A stretch of 64,000 bases of DNA from Bos javanicus (lineage: Eukaryota > Chordata > Mammalia > Artiodactyla > Bovidae). This document shows, piece after piece, positions 22,887 through 34,689 of this stretch. The notes under the pieces were generated by a model. That model saw only the letters and a list, made by a program, of their open reading frames with translations, searched no databases and was not told the DNA's origin. The DNA lies in contig NC_083871.1 in NCBI RefSeq assembly GCF_032452875.1, positions 6,485,692-6,549,691 of the forward strand. The letters run 5' to 3'. The translations under genes were made by a program, and so were the position numbers. Position 1 is the stretch's first letter. Each line of letters begins with the position of its first letter.

Positions 22887-23585
22887 TCTTATTCATACTG
22901 TTATTTGAACAAGCTATTGTGAAATCAATTAAAAATAAGAAAAATATTTATATTACTCTCTTTTATTCCTTCTCTTATGCTCTTCCTATATTTTATTTTT
23001 TCAAATATTGTGTATTTTATCTATTTATTATTATTATTATTGACTGAGTTTGGTCTTCTTTGCTGTGCACAGGCTTTCTCTAGTTGTGGAGCATAGGGGC
23101 TACTTCCCATTGCAGTGCATGGGCTTTTCATCGTGGCAGTTTCTCATGTTGCAGAGCACAGGCTCTTGATGCAGGGCTTCTGTAGTTGCGGCGTGCAGCC
23201 TCAGTGGTTGTGGTGCATGCGCTTAGTTGCTCCAAGGCATGTGAAATCGTCTCAGAGCAGAGACTGAACCCACGCTCCCTACGTTGGAAGCATGGAGTCT
23301 TAACCACTGTACCTCCAGGGAAGATCTGAGTTTTAGGTACATATTTTTCTTCTTTATGAGAGCTTCTTTTAATGTTTCTTGCAAGGCTGAGTTTCTGGTG
23401 ACAGATTCAATTTTTGTTTTTCTGAGAAAGTGTTTGTTTTTAACTTCAGTTTTAAAGAATAATTTCATGGAATTTAGTATTTTAGTTTGGTGGCATTTTT
23501 TTCCCCTTTCAATACTGTGTTTAAATGTGTTTAAAATCATTCACACTATTCTCTTCTTTTTTGCATGGTTTCCAAAGAGAAGTCT
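22887..23585 (-). mobile_element. Probable old L1 5' sequence flanking a SINE
   Basis: AT-rich sequence on both sides of the SINE at 23052-23325 resembles old L1 ORF1/5' sequence on the minus strand (the part after 23340 reads like the region before L1 ORF1). Likely the 5' end of the L1 at 14243-19876. The match is weak. Confidence 0.4.
23052..23325 (-). mobile_element. CHR-type SINE, unexpanded copy
   Basis: The tRNA-like head is at the right end (minus strand: ATCTTCCCTGGAGGTACAGT, then GTTCAGTCTCTGCTCTGAGA). The inner GTTGTGG-type blocks occur only once or twice each. The direct repeat CTGAGTTT at 23044-23051 and 23326-23333 may be the target duplication. It is the normal-length counterpart of 6340-7407. 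Confidence 0.8.
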
Positions 23586-26547
23586 GATTTAATTATTTTA
23601 TTTTATTTTTTTACATTTTTCTTATTGTGGTAAAATACTTATAACATAAAATTAATCTTAATCATTTCAGTATATAGTTAAATTGTACTAAATTCATTCA
23701 TGCCTATTTGTTTTCATTATTCATCTCCAAAACACTTTCATCTTGGAAAGCTGATATTCTCTTTCTGTTAAACAATAAGCTGCTAATATCACTGCATCCC
23801 CTAGCATCTACCATTCTCGTTTCTTATCTATGTGATTTTAACTAGATTCACATGTAAGTGGAATCGTACAGTAGTTTTCTTTTGTTCTGGCTAATTTCAC
23901 TTAGCAACAGGTCCTCAAATTTCATCCATGTTGTAACATATGGCAGGATTTCCTTCCTTTCTGAGATCTAATAATATTTCATTCCGTATAACATAAACAT
24001 TTTGCTTCTCCATGGATGCACCAATGGCCACTTGGGTTGTTTTCACAGTTTACTGTTGTGGATAATGCTGCTTACAGGTGTATACGTATCTCTTTGAGAC
24101 TCCACATTCAGTTCTTTTTTCGGGTATATACTCAGTGGTGTATTTCCTAGGTCATAATAATAACTTTTTTCTTCAGGAACTGCTGCACTGTTTTCTGCAG
24201 TAGCTACACCATTTTACATTCCCACCAACAGTGTACATGAGTTCCAGTTCACCACGTCTTAACAGCTTGTTATTTTCTTTTGTTTTCATCGTAATCATCC
24301 TGATGGATAATAATGTCTCATTATAGTTTTGATTTGCATTTCCCTAGTAATTGGTTTTGTTAAATATCTTTTTCTGAGCTTATGGGCCATTTGTAGATCT
24401 TATATTTGGGGAAATGTCTATTCACGTTCATTGCCCATTTTTTAAATCTGACTGTTTTTTTGATATTGAGTTTTAGGAATTCTCCAAATATTCTGTATCT
24501 TTATCTCATAGCAGATATGCAATTTTCAAATATTTTCTCACATTCTATAGGTTGCTTTTTGACAAATTGTGTTTTCATGCACATAATTTTTTTCTCAAAT
24601 TTTTGTCTAATTTTTCTTTTATTGCTTGTACCCTTGATAGCATATCAAAGAAACCATTGCCAAGTCCAGTTAAGCTTTTGCCATAAGTTTTTTTCTAAGA
24701 ACTTTGTAGTTTTAGCTCTTAAATTTAGACGTTTGATCCATTTTGAGTTAATTTGTATATGTGCTATTAGGTAAGGATTCAAAATCATTCTTCTGCATGT
24801 GGATATCCAGTTTTCTCAGCACCATTTATTAAAAGACCATCCTTTTCCCATTGAATAGTCTTGATACTTTGTCAAAAATCATTTGACCAATTATGTAAGA
24901 ACTTATTTCTGTCTTGTCTATTCCATTAGTATATATTTCTGTCTTTATGCCAATAACACACTGTTTTGGTTACTGCAGCTTTGTAGTGAACTATGAAAAT
25001 CAGGAATTGTGATTTCTAGCTTTAGTCTTCTTCAGGAGTTTTGGCTATATGAAGTCCCCTGTGATTCCACATGAATTTTAAATTGGGTTTTTCTATTTCT
25101 GCAAAAAATGTGGTTGCAATTTTGATATTGATTGCACTGAGTCTATAGATTTTGTCTGGTATTGACATTTTAGCAATATTATATTTTCCAATCTATGAAC
25201 ATTGGATGCATTTGTATTTACTTATATTTTCTTTCACTTTTAACAATGCTTTGTAGTTTTCATGATATAAGTCTTTCATCCCCTTGGTTTAGTTAATTCC
25301 GAAGTATTTTATTCTTTTTGATGCTATTATACATATAATAGTGATTCATTTGTAATAACACCAGAAGGGTATTCACTGTAGTGTATAGAAATGCAACTGA
25401 TTTGCATGTTGACTTTGTATTGTACAGCTTTGCTGCATTTATTTATTAGTTCTTACAGTTTTATTTTTGGAAACTTTAAATGTCTACATATGAGATCATA
25501 TCATCTGTGAATAGAAATAATTTTCCTACCTCTTTTCCAGTTTGGATACTTCTTATTTTGTTTTCTTGCCACAACACACTGGCTAGAACTTCATTCGTGT
25601 CTTGAGATATAATGGCAAGTGTGCACCTTGTTGCTTGTTCCTCGATGTAGAGGTGAGGTTTTTAGTCTTTTGCTCCTCAACATGATGTTTGCTGTGGATT
25701 TTCATATATGGTTTTATTATGCTCTATTATTTTCCTCCTATTCCTGTATTTTTTAACCTTTTTCTTCATGAAATTATATTGATCTTGGTAAAATGCCTTT
25801 CCTGCGTCAAATGAGATGTTCCTATGGGTTTTTCCCCTTCACTCTTCATGTGGTATATAACAATGATTAATTTTTTTACATTGACCCGTTCTTGAATTCT
25901 GGCAATAAATCCAACTTACTCGTGGTATATAATCCTGTTAATAAGCACCTGAATTCGATTTGTTAGTCTTTTGTCGAGTTTTGCATCATTGTTAATTAGG
26001 ATTATGATCTGTAGTTTTCTGTTCTTATGGTGTCTGTCTGGCTTTTGTGTTACAGGTAATGCTGGCCTTTAAAGATGAGTTTAGAAGTGTTAGCTCCTCT
26101 TCAACTTTTTAGAAATGTTTGAGAGGACTGGTATCAATTCTTCTTCTGACTTTTGTTAGAATCCACCACTACAGTTATCTGATTTGGGGTTGTTACTGGG
26201 TTATTAATAACCTCTATTTCCTTAGTTATCTTCTTTCTGACTCTCCTATCCAATATTCTGAGATATTGAAGTCTCCAAATAGTATTGTATTTCTTTTTTG
26301 AATTGTTAATTTTTACTTCAAAAATTTTCATGGTCTGATTTATATGTGTTTATAATTGTTACATATTCTTGCTGTGTTAAACCTTTTATTAATATATAGT
26401 ATCTTTATTTGTCTTTTATACCCTTTCTTGATTTTAAGTCTATTCTATCTCTCAAGAGTATAGCAACTCTTAATTGAGACATTATATAGTTGGATTATGT
26501 TTTTTATTCCTTATTAAATCTTTATCATTTGATTTGAGAATTTAACA
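23586..26547 (-). mobile_element. Old mammalian L1 (L1M-type), 3' part
   Basis: Minus-strand L1 sequence from the 3'UTR (TTATTGTGGTAAAATACTTA near 23620) through ORF2. Remnants such as CATTTTACATTCCCACCAAC (about 24210) and CCATTTTGAGTTAATTTGTA (about 24740) mark the ORF2 3' half. No long ORF remains. It is cut at 26547 by the young L1 and resumes at 30328. Confidence 0.85.
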
Positions 26548-26557
26548 CATTTACTTT

Positions 26558-28346
26558 TATTTATTTATTTATTTTTTGTTTTAAACTTCCAACAGTGATT
26601 TTATTTTATTATTATTTTTTAATTTAAATTTATTTATTTTAATTAGAGGCTAATTACTTTACAATATTATATTGGTTTTGCCATACATCAACATGAATCC
26701 ACCACAGGTGTACACGTGTTCCCCATCCTGAACACCCCTCCCATCTCCCTCCGCATACCATCCCTCTGGGTCATCCCAGTGCACCAGCCCCAAGCATCCT
26801 GTATCCTGCATCAAACCTGGACTGGTGATTCATTTCTTATATGATATTATACATGTTTCAATGCCATTCTGCCAAATCATCCCCCCCACCCCACAGAATC
26901 CAAAAGACTGTCCTATACATCTGTGTCTCTTTTGCTGTCTTGCATACAGGGTTATCATTACCATCTTTCTAAATTCCATATATATGTGTTAGTATACTGT
27001 ATTGGTGTTTTTCTTTCTAGCTTACTTCACTTTGTATAATTGGCTCCAGTTTCATCCACTTCATTAGAACTGATTCAGATGTATTCTTTTTAATGGCTGC
27101 ATAATACTCCATTGTGTATATGTACCACAGCTTTCTTATCCATTCATCTGCTGATGGACATCTAGGTTGCTTCCATGTCCTGGCTATTATAAACAGTGTT
27201 GTGATGAACATTGGGGTACACATATTTCTTTCAATTCTGGTTTCCCCGGTGTGTATGCCCAGCAGTGGGATTGCTGGGTCGTATGGCAGTTCTATTTCCA
27301 GTTTTTTAAGGAATCTCCACACTGTTCTCCATACTGGCTGTACTAGTTTGCATTCCCACCAACAGTGTAAGAGGGTTCCCTTATCTCCACATCCTTTCCA
27401 GCATTTATTGTGTATAGACTTTTGGATCACAGCCATTCTGACTGGCGTGAAATGGTACCTGATTGTGGTTTTGATTTGCATTTCTCTGATAATGAGTGAT
27501 GTTGAGCATCTTTTCATGTGTTTGTTAGCCATCTGTATGTCTTCTTTGGAGAAATGTCTATTTAGTTCTTTGGCCCATTTTTTGATTGGGTCGTTTATTT
27601 TTCTGGAATTGAGCTGCAGGAGTTGCTTTTATATTTTTGAGATTAGTTGTTTTCAGTTGCTTCTTTTGCTATTATTTTCTCCCATTCTGAAGGCTGTCTT
27701 TTCACCTTGCTTATAGTTTCTTTTGTTGTGCAGAAGCTTTAATTTTAATTAGATCCCATTTGTTTATTTTTGCTTTTATTTCCAATATTCTGGGAGGTGG
27801 GTCATAGAGGATCCTGCTGTAATTTATGTCAGAGAGTGTTTTGCCTGTGTTCTCCTCTAAGAGTTTTATAGTTTCTGATCTTATGTTTAGATCTTTAATC
27901 CATTTTGAGTTTATTTTTGTGTATGGTGTTAGAAAGTGTTCTAGTTTCATTCTTTTACAAGTGGTTGACCAGATTTCCCAGCACCACTTGTTAAAGAGAT
28001 TGTCTTTTCTCCATTGTATATTCTTGCCTCCTTTGTCAAAGATAAGGTGTCCATAGGTATGTGGGTTTATCTCTGGGCTTTCTATTTTGTTCCACTGATC
28101 TATATTTCTGTCTTTGGGCCAGTACCATACTGTCTTGATGACTGTGGCTTTGTAGTAGAGCCTGAAGTCAGACAGGTTGATTGCTCCAGTTCCATTCTTC
28201 TTTCTCAAGATTGCTTTGGCTATTTGAGGTTTTTTGTATTTCCATACAAATTGTGAAATTATTTGTTCTAGCTCTGTGAAGAATACTGTTGGTAGCTTGA
28301 TAGGGATTGCATTGAATCTATAGATTGCTTTGGGTAGTATACTCAT
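26558..28346 (-). mobile_element. Young L1, 3' (non-inverted) half of a twin-primed insertion
   Basis: Ruminant L1 3'UTR and ORF2 C-terminal sequence read on the minus strand. The poly(A) side is at 26558, and the ORF2 text runs up to the MSILPKAIYRF start point at 28346. The ORF2 part has a stop and frameshift (27017-27532 and 27711-28346 are separate frames). The target duplication CATTTACTTT lies at 26548-26557 and 30318-30327, outside both halves, so this and the next entry are one insertion into an old L1. Confidence 0.95.
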
Positions 28347-30317
28347 ATGGACAGATCAACTAAACAGAAAATTAACAAAGAAACACAAACTTTAAATGAT
28401 ACAATAGACCAGCTAGACCTAATCGATATCTATAGGACATTTCACCCCAAAATAATGAATTTCACCTTTGTCTCAAGCACACAGAGAACCTTCTCCAGGA
28501 TAGTTCACATCCTGGGCCATAAATCAGCCTTGGTAAATTCAAAAAAATTGAAATCATTCAAAGCATCTTTTCTGACCACAATGCAGTAAGATTAGATCTC
28601 AATTACAGGAGAAAAACTATTAAAAATTCCAACGTATGGAGGCTGAACAACACGCTGCTGAATAACCAACAAATCACAGAAGAAATCAAAAAAGAAATCA
28701 AAATAGGCATAGAAATGAATGAAAATGAAAACACAACAACCTAAAACCTATGGGACACTGTAAAAGCAGTGCTAAGGGGAAAGTTCATAGCAATACAGGC
28801 TTACCTCAAGAAACAAGAAAAAAGTCAAATAAATAACCTAACTCTACACCTAAAGCAACTAGAAAAGGAAGAAATGAAGAACCCCAGGGTTAGTAGAAGG
28901 AAAGAAATCTTAAAAATTAGGGCAGAAATAAATGCAAAAGAAACAAAGGAGACCATAGTAAAAATCAACAAAGCCAAAAGCTGGTTCTTTGAAAGGATAA
29001 ATAAAATTGACAAACCATTAGCCAGACTCATCAAGAAACAAAGGGAGAACACTCAAATCAATAAAATTAGAAATGAAAATGGAGAGATCACAACAGACAA
29101 CACACAAAGGATCATAAGAGACTACTATCAGCAATTATATGCCAATAAAATGGACAAATATATGCCAATAAAATGCCAATAAAGTGGAAGAAATGAACAA
29201 ATTCTTAGAAAAGTACAACTTTCCAAAACTGAACCAGGAAGAAATAGAAAATCTTAAGTTAGACCCATCATAAGCATGGAAATTGAAACTGTAATCAGAA
29301 ATCTTCCAGCAAACAAAAGCCCAGGTCCAGACGGCTTCACAGATAAATTCTACCAAAAATATAGAGACGAGCTAACACCTATCCTACTCAAATTCTTCCA
29401 GAAAATTGCAGAGCAAAGTAAATTTCCAAAATCATTCTATGAGGCCACCATCACCCTAATATCAAAACCTGACAAAGATGCCACAAAAAAAGAAAACTAC
29501 AGGCCAATATCACTGATGAACATAGATGCAAAAATCCTTAACAAACTTCTAGCAATCAGAATCCAACAACACATTAAAAAAATCATACACCATGACCAAG
29601 TGGGCTTTATCCCAGGGATGCAAGGATTCATCAATATCTGAAAATCAATCAATGTAATACTCCACATTAACAAAGTGAAAAATAAAAGCCATATGATTAT
29701 CTCAATAGATGCAGAGAAAGCCTTTGACAAAATTCAACATCCATTTATGATAAAAACTCTCCAGAAAGCAGGAATAGAAGGAACATACCTCAACAGAATA
29801 AAAGCTATATATGACAAACCCACAGCAAACATTATCCTCAGTGGTGAAAAATTGAAAGCATTTCCTCTAAAGTCAGGAACAAGACGAGGGTGCCCACTTT
29901 CACCTTTACTATTCAACATAGTTTTGGAAGTTTTGGCCACAGCGATCAGAGCAGAAAAAGAAATAAAAGGAATCCAAATTGGAAAAGAAGAAGTAAAACT
30001 CTCACTATTTGCAAATGACATGATCCTCTACATAGAAAACCCTAAAGACTCCACCAGAAAATTACTAGAGCTAATCAATGAATATAGTAAAGTTGCAGGA
30101 TATAAAATCCACACACAGAAATCCCTTGCATTCCTATACACTATTAATGAGAAAATAGAAAGAGAAATTAAGGAAACAATCCCATTCACCATTGCAATGA
30201 AAAGAATAAAATACTTAGGAATATATCTACCTAAAGAAACTAAAGACCTGTATATAGAAAACTATAAACCACTGGTGAAAGAAATCAAAGAGGACACTAA
30301 TAGATGGAGAAATATCC
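28347..30317 (+). mobile_element. Young L1, inverted 5' half of the same insertion
   Basis: Plus-strand L1 ORF2 sequence starts inside the endonuclease (MDRSTKQKINKETQTLNDT) and ends at DTNRWRNIP. The non-inverted half resumes about 11 residues later (MSILPKAIYRF), so only about 33 nt are lost at the inversion. It holds an intact SDH endonuclease motif (FSDHNAVRLD), GTRRGCPLSPLLFN and the RT catalytic box reading FAND (codon AAT at 30014-30016). Frames are broken at about 28743, 29160 and 29640. Confidence 0.95.
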
Positions 30318-30327
30318 CATTTACTTT

Positions 30328-30566
30328 CAAATTGATTATTGATAATGCAGGATTTACCTGTGCCATTTTGTTACTTTCTTTTTGCTTTTGTTTTTCATTT
30401 CCTTCATTATAGTCTTTTTTGTCTAGTTGACTTTTTTGTAGTTAAATGTGAAATTTTTCTCATTTCTTTTTGTGTATATTCTGTATTTATTTTTCTTTGT
30501 TGTTCTGTGGGAATTACATTTAACATTCCTAATCTTATAACACTGTAGTATGAATTACACAAACCT
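30328..30566 (-). mobile_element. Old L1 continuing beyond the young L1
   Basis: CAAATTGATTATTGATAATGCAGG continues the old L1 text that stopped at 26547, which shows the young L1 was inserted into it. It continues again at 30852 after a SINE. Confidence 0.75.
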
Positions 30567-30578
30567 AGCTTCTATACT

Positions 30579-30839
30579 CGGAGAAGGCAATGGCACCCCG
30601 CTCTAGTACTCTTGCCTGGAAAATCCCATGGATGGAGGAGCCTGGTAGGCTGCAGTCCATGGGGTCGCTAGCAACTTCACTTTCACTTTTCACTTTCATG
30701 CATTGGAGAAGGAAATGGCAACCCACTCCAGTGTTCTTGCCTGGAGAATCCCAGGGACGGGGGAGTCTGGTGGGCTGCCATCTCTGGGGTCATACAGAGT
30801 CGGACACGACTGAAGCGACTTGGCAGCAACAGCAGGAGC
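30579..30839 (+). mobile_element. Bov-A2 SINE
   Basis: Two Bov-A monomers with the CATGCATTGGAGAAGGAAAT linker and a CAGCAACAGCAGGAGCA tail. An exact 12-bp target duplication, AGCTTCTATACT, lies at 30567-30578 and 30840-30851. Its sharp identity to the usual form suggests a young copy. Confidence 0.95.
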
Positions 30840-30851
30840 AGCTTCTATACT

Positions 30852-31390
30852 ATATGTGAAAAATCTCCCTTAAGAGCTCTATTCCCACTCTTTTCAGTTG
30901 TTGATAACATAGAATTACTACTTTATAAATTGTGTCCCCCAAAATATAAATTAATAATTATTTTAAATTAATTAGTCTCTCAAATTATATAAAACAAAAT
31001 GTGGAGTTACAAACCAAAGTTACAGTAATACTAGCTTTTAGACTGTTTTTTTGTTAAGTATATTAAACTCTTAACTCATATATATAAAATCGCTGTTACA
31101 ATCCAATCTGAATCCAGTCATGGTAGCTTTTATCCTTGTCCATGTATTTACCTTTGTTGAGGTCTTTATTTCTCTTCACATAGCTTCATGTTACTATCTA
31201 GTGTTTTTTCATTTCACCTTAGGACTTTCCTGAGAGGTTCTTGCTGGCAAGTCTAGTGATCACAAACTCCCTCAGCTCGTCTTATTTAAGAAAATTTTAA
31301 TTTCTCTCTCAGTCTTGAAGGGCAGTTTTGTGCACTATAGAATTCTTCCTTGTTCTTTCTTTTCTTGTATTTATCACCCTACAACACAAA
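30852..31390 (-). mobile_element. Old L1, 5' (ORF1-side) part
   Basis: Minus-strand old L1 continues with text such as GAGAGGTTCTTGCTGGCAAG and GTCTTGAAGGGCAGTTTTGT, which fits the start of ORF1. It fades out near 31390. Confidence 0.65.
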
Positions 31391-32127
31391 GTGTTTCTCT
31401 AATGATTATTGTTTATTGTTTGTATATATCATTGGTTATTCTAATTTTATGCATTAGAATGTAATTTCAAAAATTCAGGGAGTTTGTAGATTTTGATCAC
31501 TTATGTATTTGAGGCTCCTAGACTAACTCTTAGTAAGTAATAGACTCTTGATAACTACTTAATGAATAAATAGGTACACGAATGCACTCTTTTATGAACA
31601 TGTTCATTTTAGTTACCATGGCTACTACTGTAGTTCAGCTTCTTTCATTTCCCAGTATTATAATGATATATCTCTTTGTGGAGATTAAGAATTGAGTCGG
31701 TCAGATGATATACACAGGATTATATGGGTGGAGTTAAGTAGACTATTGAATGAATAAATACATTTATACATACATATATCCACATATATAGTACAAAAGG
31801 TAAAATAAATACATATATACATTATATGGTACAAAAGATAAAATAATTTCATTGTCAAAAATTGTATGAAATGAATTGCCAAATACTATCAAATTAGTTG
31901 ATTAATTCTTAAGTTTACTGCAATTCTGAGGTTTTCCTAACTTACATAAAACATATTATTACCTTAGATTTTTAGTTAAAAAGAGTGATTTAACATGTGG
32001 AAAATTGCTTTAGTTTTTATTGGAATAGAAATATTAGACACATGGCCTGTTTTATATTTCAAAAGCCGATTTCAATATTGTAATATAGTACTTTAGAACC
32101 ATGATAAAATATAATTTATTTTCTCAG
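31391..32127. other. Intron 1, 3' part upstream of exon 2
   Basis: AT-rich with no recognised transposon. It ends with a TTATTTTCTCAG acceptor. A second AG, TCTCTAG, lies 12 nt downstream inside the exon. Confidence 0.5.
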
Positions 32128-32204
32128 TTTCATCTCTAGACACCGAAAAAGGACCCAAGCCATGTGCAGACCATAGTTGTGAATCTTCCAAAAGACTATC
32201 TAAG
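32128..32204 (+). CDS. Exon of the unidentified gene (second in window)
   Basis: The exon is 77 nt. TTTTCTCAG precedes it and the donor GTATGT follows at 32205. The leading TT completes the Val codon opened by the previous exon. Twenty-five codons follow with no stop, and the exon ends on a full codon (phase 0), which is what the exon at 63353 needs. The peptide is short, polar and Ser/Lys-rich with two cysteines (LDTEKGPKPCADHSCESSKR), so probably a linker. A second acceptor (CTCTAG, ending 32139) is also in frame and would drop four residues. Confidence 0.82.
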
Positions 32205-32719
32205 GTATGTTACGTGAGGCGAGGAAAAAGAGAACATACTCAGTGTGTAAGTAAGCATCTTAGCTATTTATAAAACACATCACCACTACCCCCAAAACAC
32301 AGTTTTAGGGAATTCAACAATAAAAATAAAACTTCATCAAATAACATCAAATAATAAATAAGAATTTAGTAGGATTAATATTTTTAAGAAATGCTTTGAA
32401 ATTTAGCATTTTTAACTGATTATATTAGGAAATTGGATTTTCCCATTTATATGGTCTTATTTGCTATTGCAAATTAATTTATAACTAATAATCAGAATTC
32501 TCTCCATGTCACTATTATTCATCCTAAATAATAAATTTGATCTATACTGTTTGTTAACTGTTTTTATATTGCTCTGTACCCAGCATCTTGTATCTATGCC
32601 TAGGATGAAAATTACGCTGTAATTTCCAGTAGCAGTTTAGTTTCTCTTTTACATTATACTTAACATATTATTTATGCTCAGTAAATTTATGGCAGATTTT
32701 CCTACTTCAAATTACTCTT
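32205..32719. other. Intron 2, 5' part
   Basis: Starts with the GTATGT donor. AT-rich, with no recognised repeat. Confidence 0.5.
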
Positions 32720-32732
32720 CAATGATCCTGAA

Positions 32733-32944
32733 AGTAAAAGTGTTAGTCACTCAGTCATGTTCCTCTTTTTACAACTCCATGGGCTGTAGCCTGCCAGGCT
32801 CCACTGTCCATGGAATTCTCCAGGCAAGAATACTGGAGTGGGTACCCATTCCCTTCTCTAGGAGATCTTCCCAACCCTGGGATTGAACCAAGGTCTCAGT
32901 ATATTGCAGGCGGATTCTTTACCACTAGTGCCACCTGGGAATCA
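32733..32944 (-). mobile_element. Bov-tA SINE
   Basis: Minus-strand copy: the head (ATTCCCAGGTGGCACTAGTG) is at the right, and the GTTAGTCACTCAGTCATGTT end is at the left. A 13-bp target duplication with one mismatch (CAATGATCCTGAA / CAATGACCCTGAA) lies at 32720-32732 and 32945-32957. Confidence 0.93.
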
Positions 32945-33143
32945 CAATGACCCTGAACACTTTATTTAAAATAATATTTTAAAATATTTAGGATATGAAA
33001 TAATTTACATTATGATGATTGTGACAGTTTCTTATGAAAATCATAGGTAATGCATATTTCATAGGTCAATATTTATTATGTTTACCCAGTGAAATTGACA
33101 GGAGAATGATTTCTTAAATTAGTACTCACTAAACCTCCTGAAG

Positions 33144-33355
33144 GGCTTCCCTGGTGGGCTCAGATGGTAAAGAATCTACCTGCAATGCAGGAGACCTAGG
33201 TTCAGTCCCTGGGTCAGGAAAATCCCCTGGAGAAGGAAATGTCCACCCACTCCAGTATTCTTACCTGGAAAATTTCATGGACAGAGGAGCCTGGCAGGCT
33301 ACAGTCCATGGGGTTGCAAAGAGTCAGACAAAACTGAGCAACTAAGTAACTTAGA
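33144..33355 (+). mobile_element. Bov-tA SINE
   Basis: The head GGCTTCCCTGGTGGGCTCAG, a complete body and a GAGTCAGACAAAACTGAGCA end. Short flanking repeats CCTCCTGAA and CCTCCTAAA are likely the target duplication. Confidence 0.9.
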
Positions 33356-33372
33356 GCCTCCTAAAAGATAGC

Positions 33373-34654
33373 TCCAGTTCAGTTCATTTCAGTTCACTCA
33401 CTCAGTCGTGTCCGACTCTTTGCGAACCCATGAACCGCAGCACGCCAGGCCTCCCTGTCCATCACCAACTCCCAGAGTCCACCCAAACCCATGTCCATTG
33501 AGTCAGTGATGCCATCCAACCATCTCATCCTCTGTCATCCCCTTCTCCTCCTGCCCTCAATCTTTCCCAGCATCAGGGTCTTTTCAAATGAGTCAGCTCT
33601 TGGCATCAGGTGGCCAAAATACTGGAGTTTCAGCTTCAACATCAGTCCTTCCAATGAACACCCAGGACCAATATCCTTTAGGATGGACTGCTTGGATCTC
33701 CTTGCAGTCCAAGGGACTCTCAAGAGTCTTCTCCAACACCAGTTTAAAAGCATCAATTCTTTGGCACTCCGTTTTCTTTATAGTCCAACTTTCACTACCA
33801 CATGACCACTGGAAGAACCGTAGCCTTGACTAGACAGACCTTTGTTGGTAAAGTAATGTCTCTGCTTTTTAATAGGCTGTCTAAGTTGGTCATAACTTTC
33901 CTTCCAAGGAGTAAGCGTCTTCTAATTTTATGGCTGCAGTCACCATCTGCAGTGATTTTGGAGCCCAGAAAAATAAAATCAGCCACTGTTTCCACTGTTT
34001 TCCCATCTATTTGCCATGAAGTGATGGGACTGGATGCCATGATCTTGGTTTTCTGAATGCTGAGCATCAAGCCAACTTTTTCGCTCTTCTCTTTCACTTT
34101 CATGAAGAGGCTTTTTAGTTCCTTTTCACTTTCTGCCATAAGGGTGGTGTCATCTGCATATCTGAGGTTATTGATATTTCTCCCGGCAACCTTGATTCCA
34201 GCTTGTGCTTCATCCTGCCCAGGGTCTCATGATGTACTCAGCATATAATTTAAATAAGCAGGGTGACAATATACAGCCTTGACATACTCCTTTTCCTATT
34301 TGGAACCAGTGTGTTGTTCCATGTCCAGTTCTAACTGTTGCTTCCTGACCTGGATATAGATTTCTCAAGAGGCATGTCAGGTGGTCTGGTATTCCCATCT
34401 CTTTCAGAATTTTCCACAGTTTATTTGTGATCCACATAGTCAAAGGCTTTGGAATAGTCAATAAAGCAGAAATAGATGTTTTTCTGGAATTCTCTTGCTT
34501 TTTTGATGATCCAGCAGATATTGGCAATTTGATCTCTGGTTCCTCTGCCTTTTCTAAAACCAGCTTGAACAACTGGAAGTTCATGGTTCATGTATTGGTG
34601 AAGCCTGGCTTGGAGAATTTTGAGCATTACTTTACTAGCGTGTGAGATGAGTGC
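33373..34654 (-). mobile_element. BovB LINE, 5'-truncated, 1.3 kb
   Basis: The 3' end lies at 33373 (CAGTTCAGTTCATTTCAGTT). RT pieces are in several frames (33795-34139, 34210-34584, 34421-34702). The RT core lies near 34120-34300 but is shifted out of frame. The match stops at about 34654, after which a short unmatched GC-rich stretch (GCAGCTGCTGCGCTCGAGG) leads into old L1. Confidence 0.9.
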
Positions 34655-34689
34655 CGTTGCAGCTGCTGCGCTCGAGGTTGTCATTGCTA

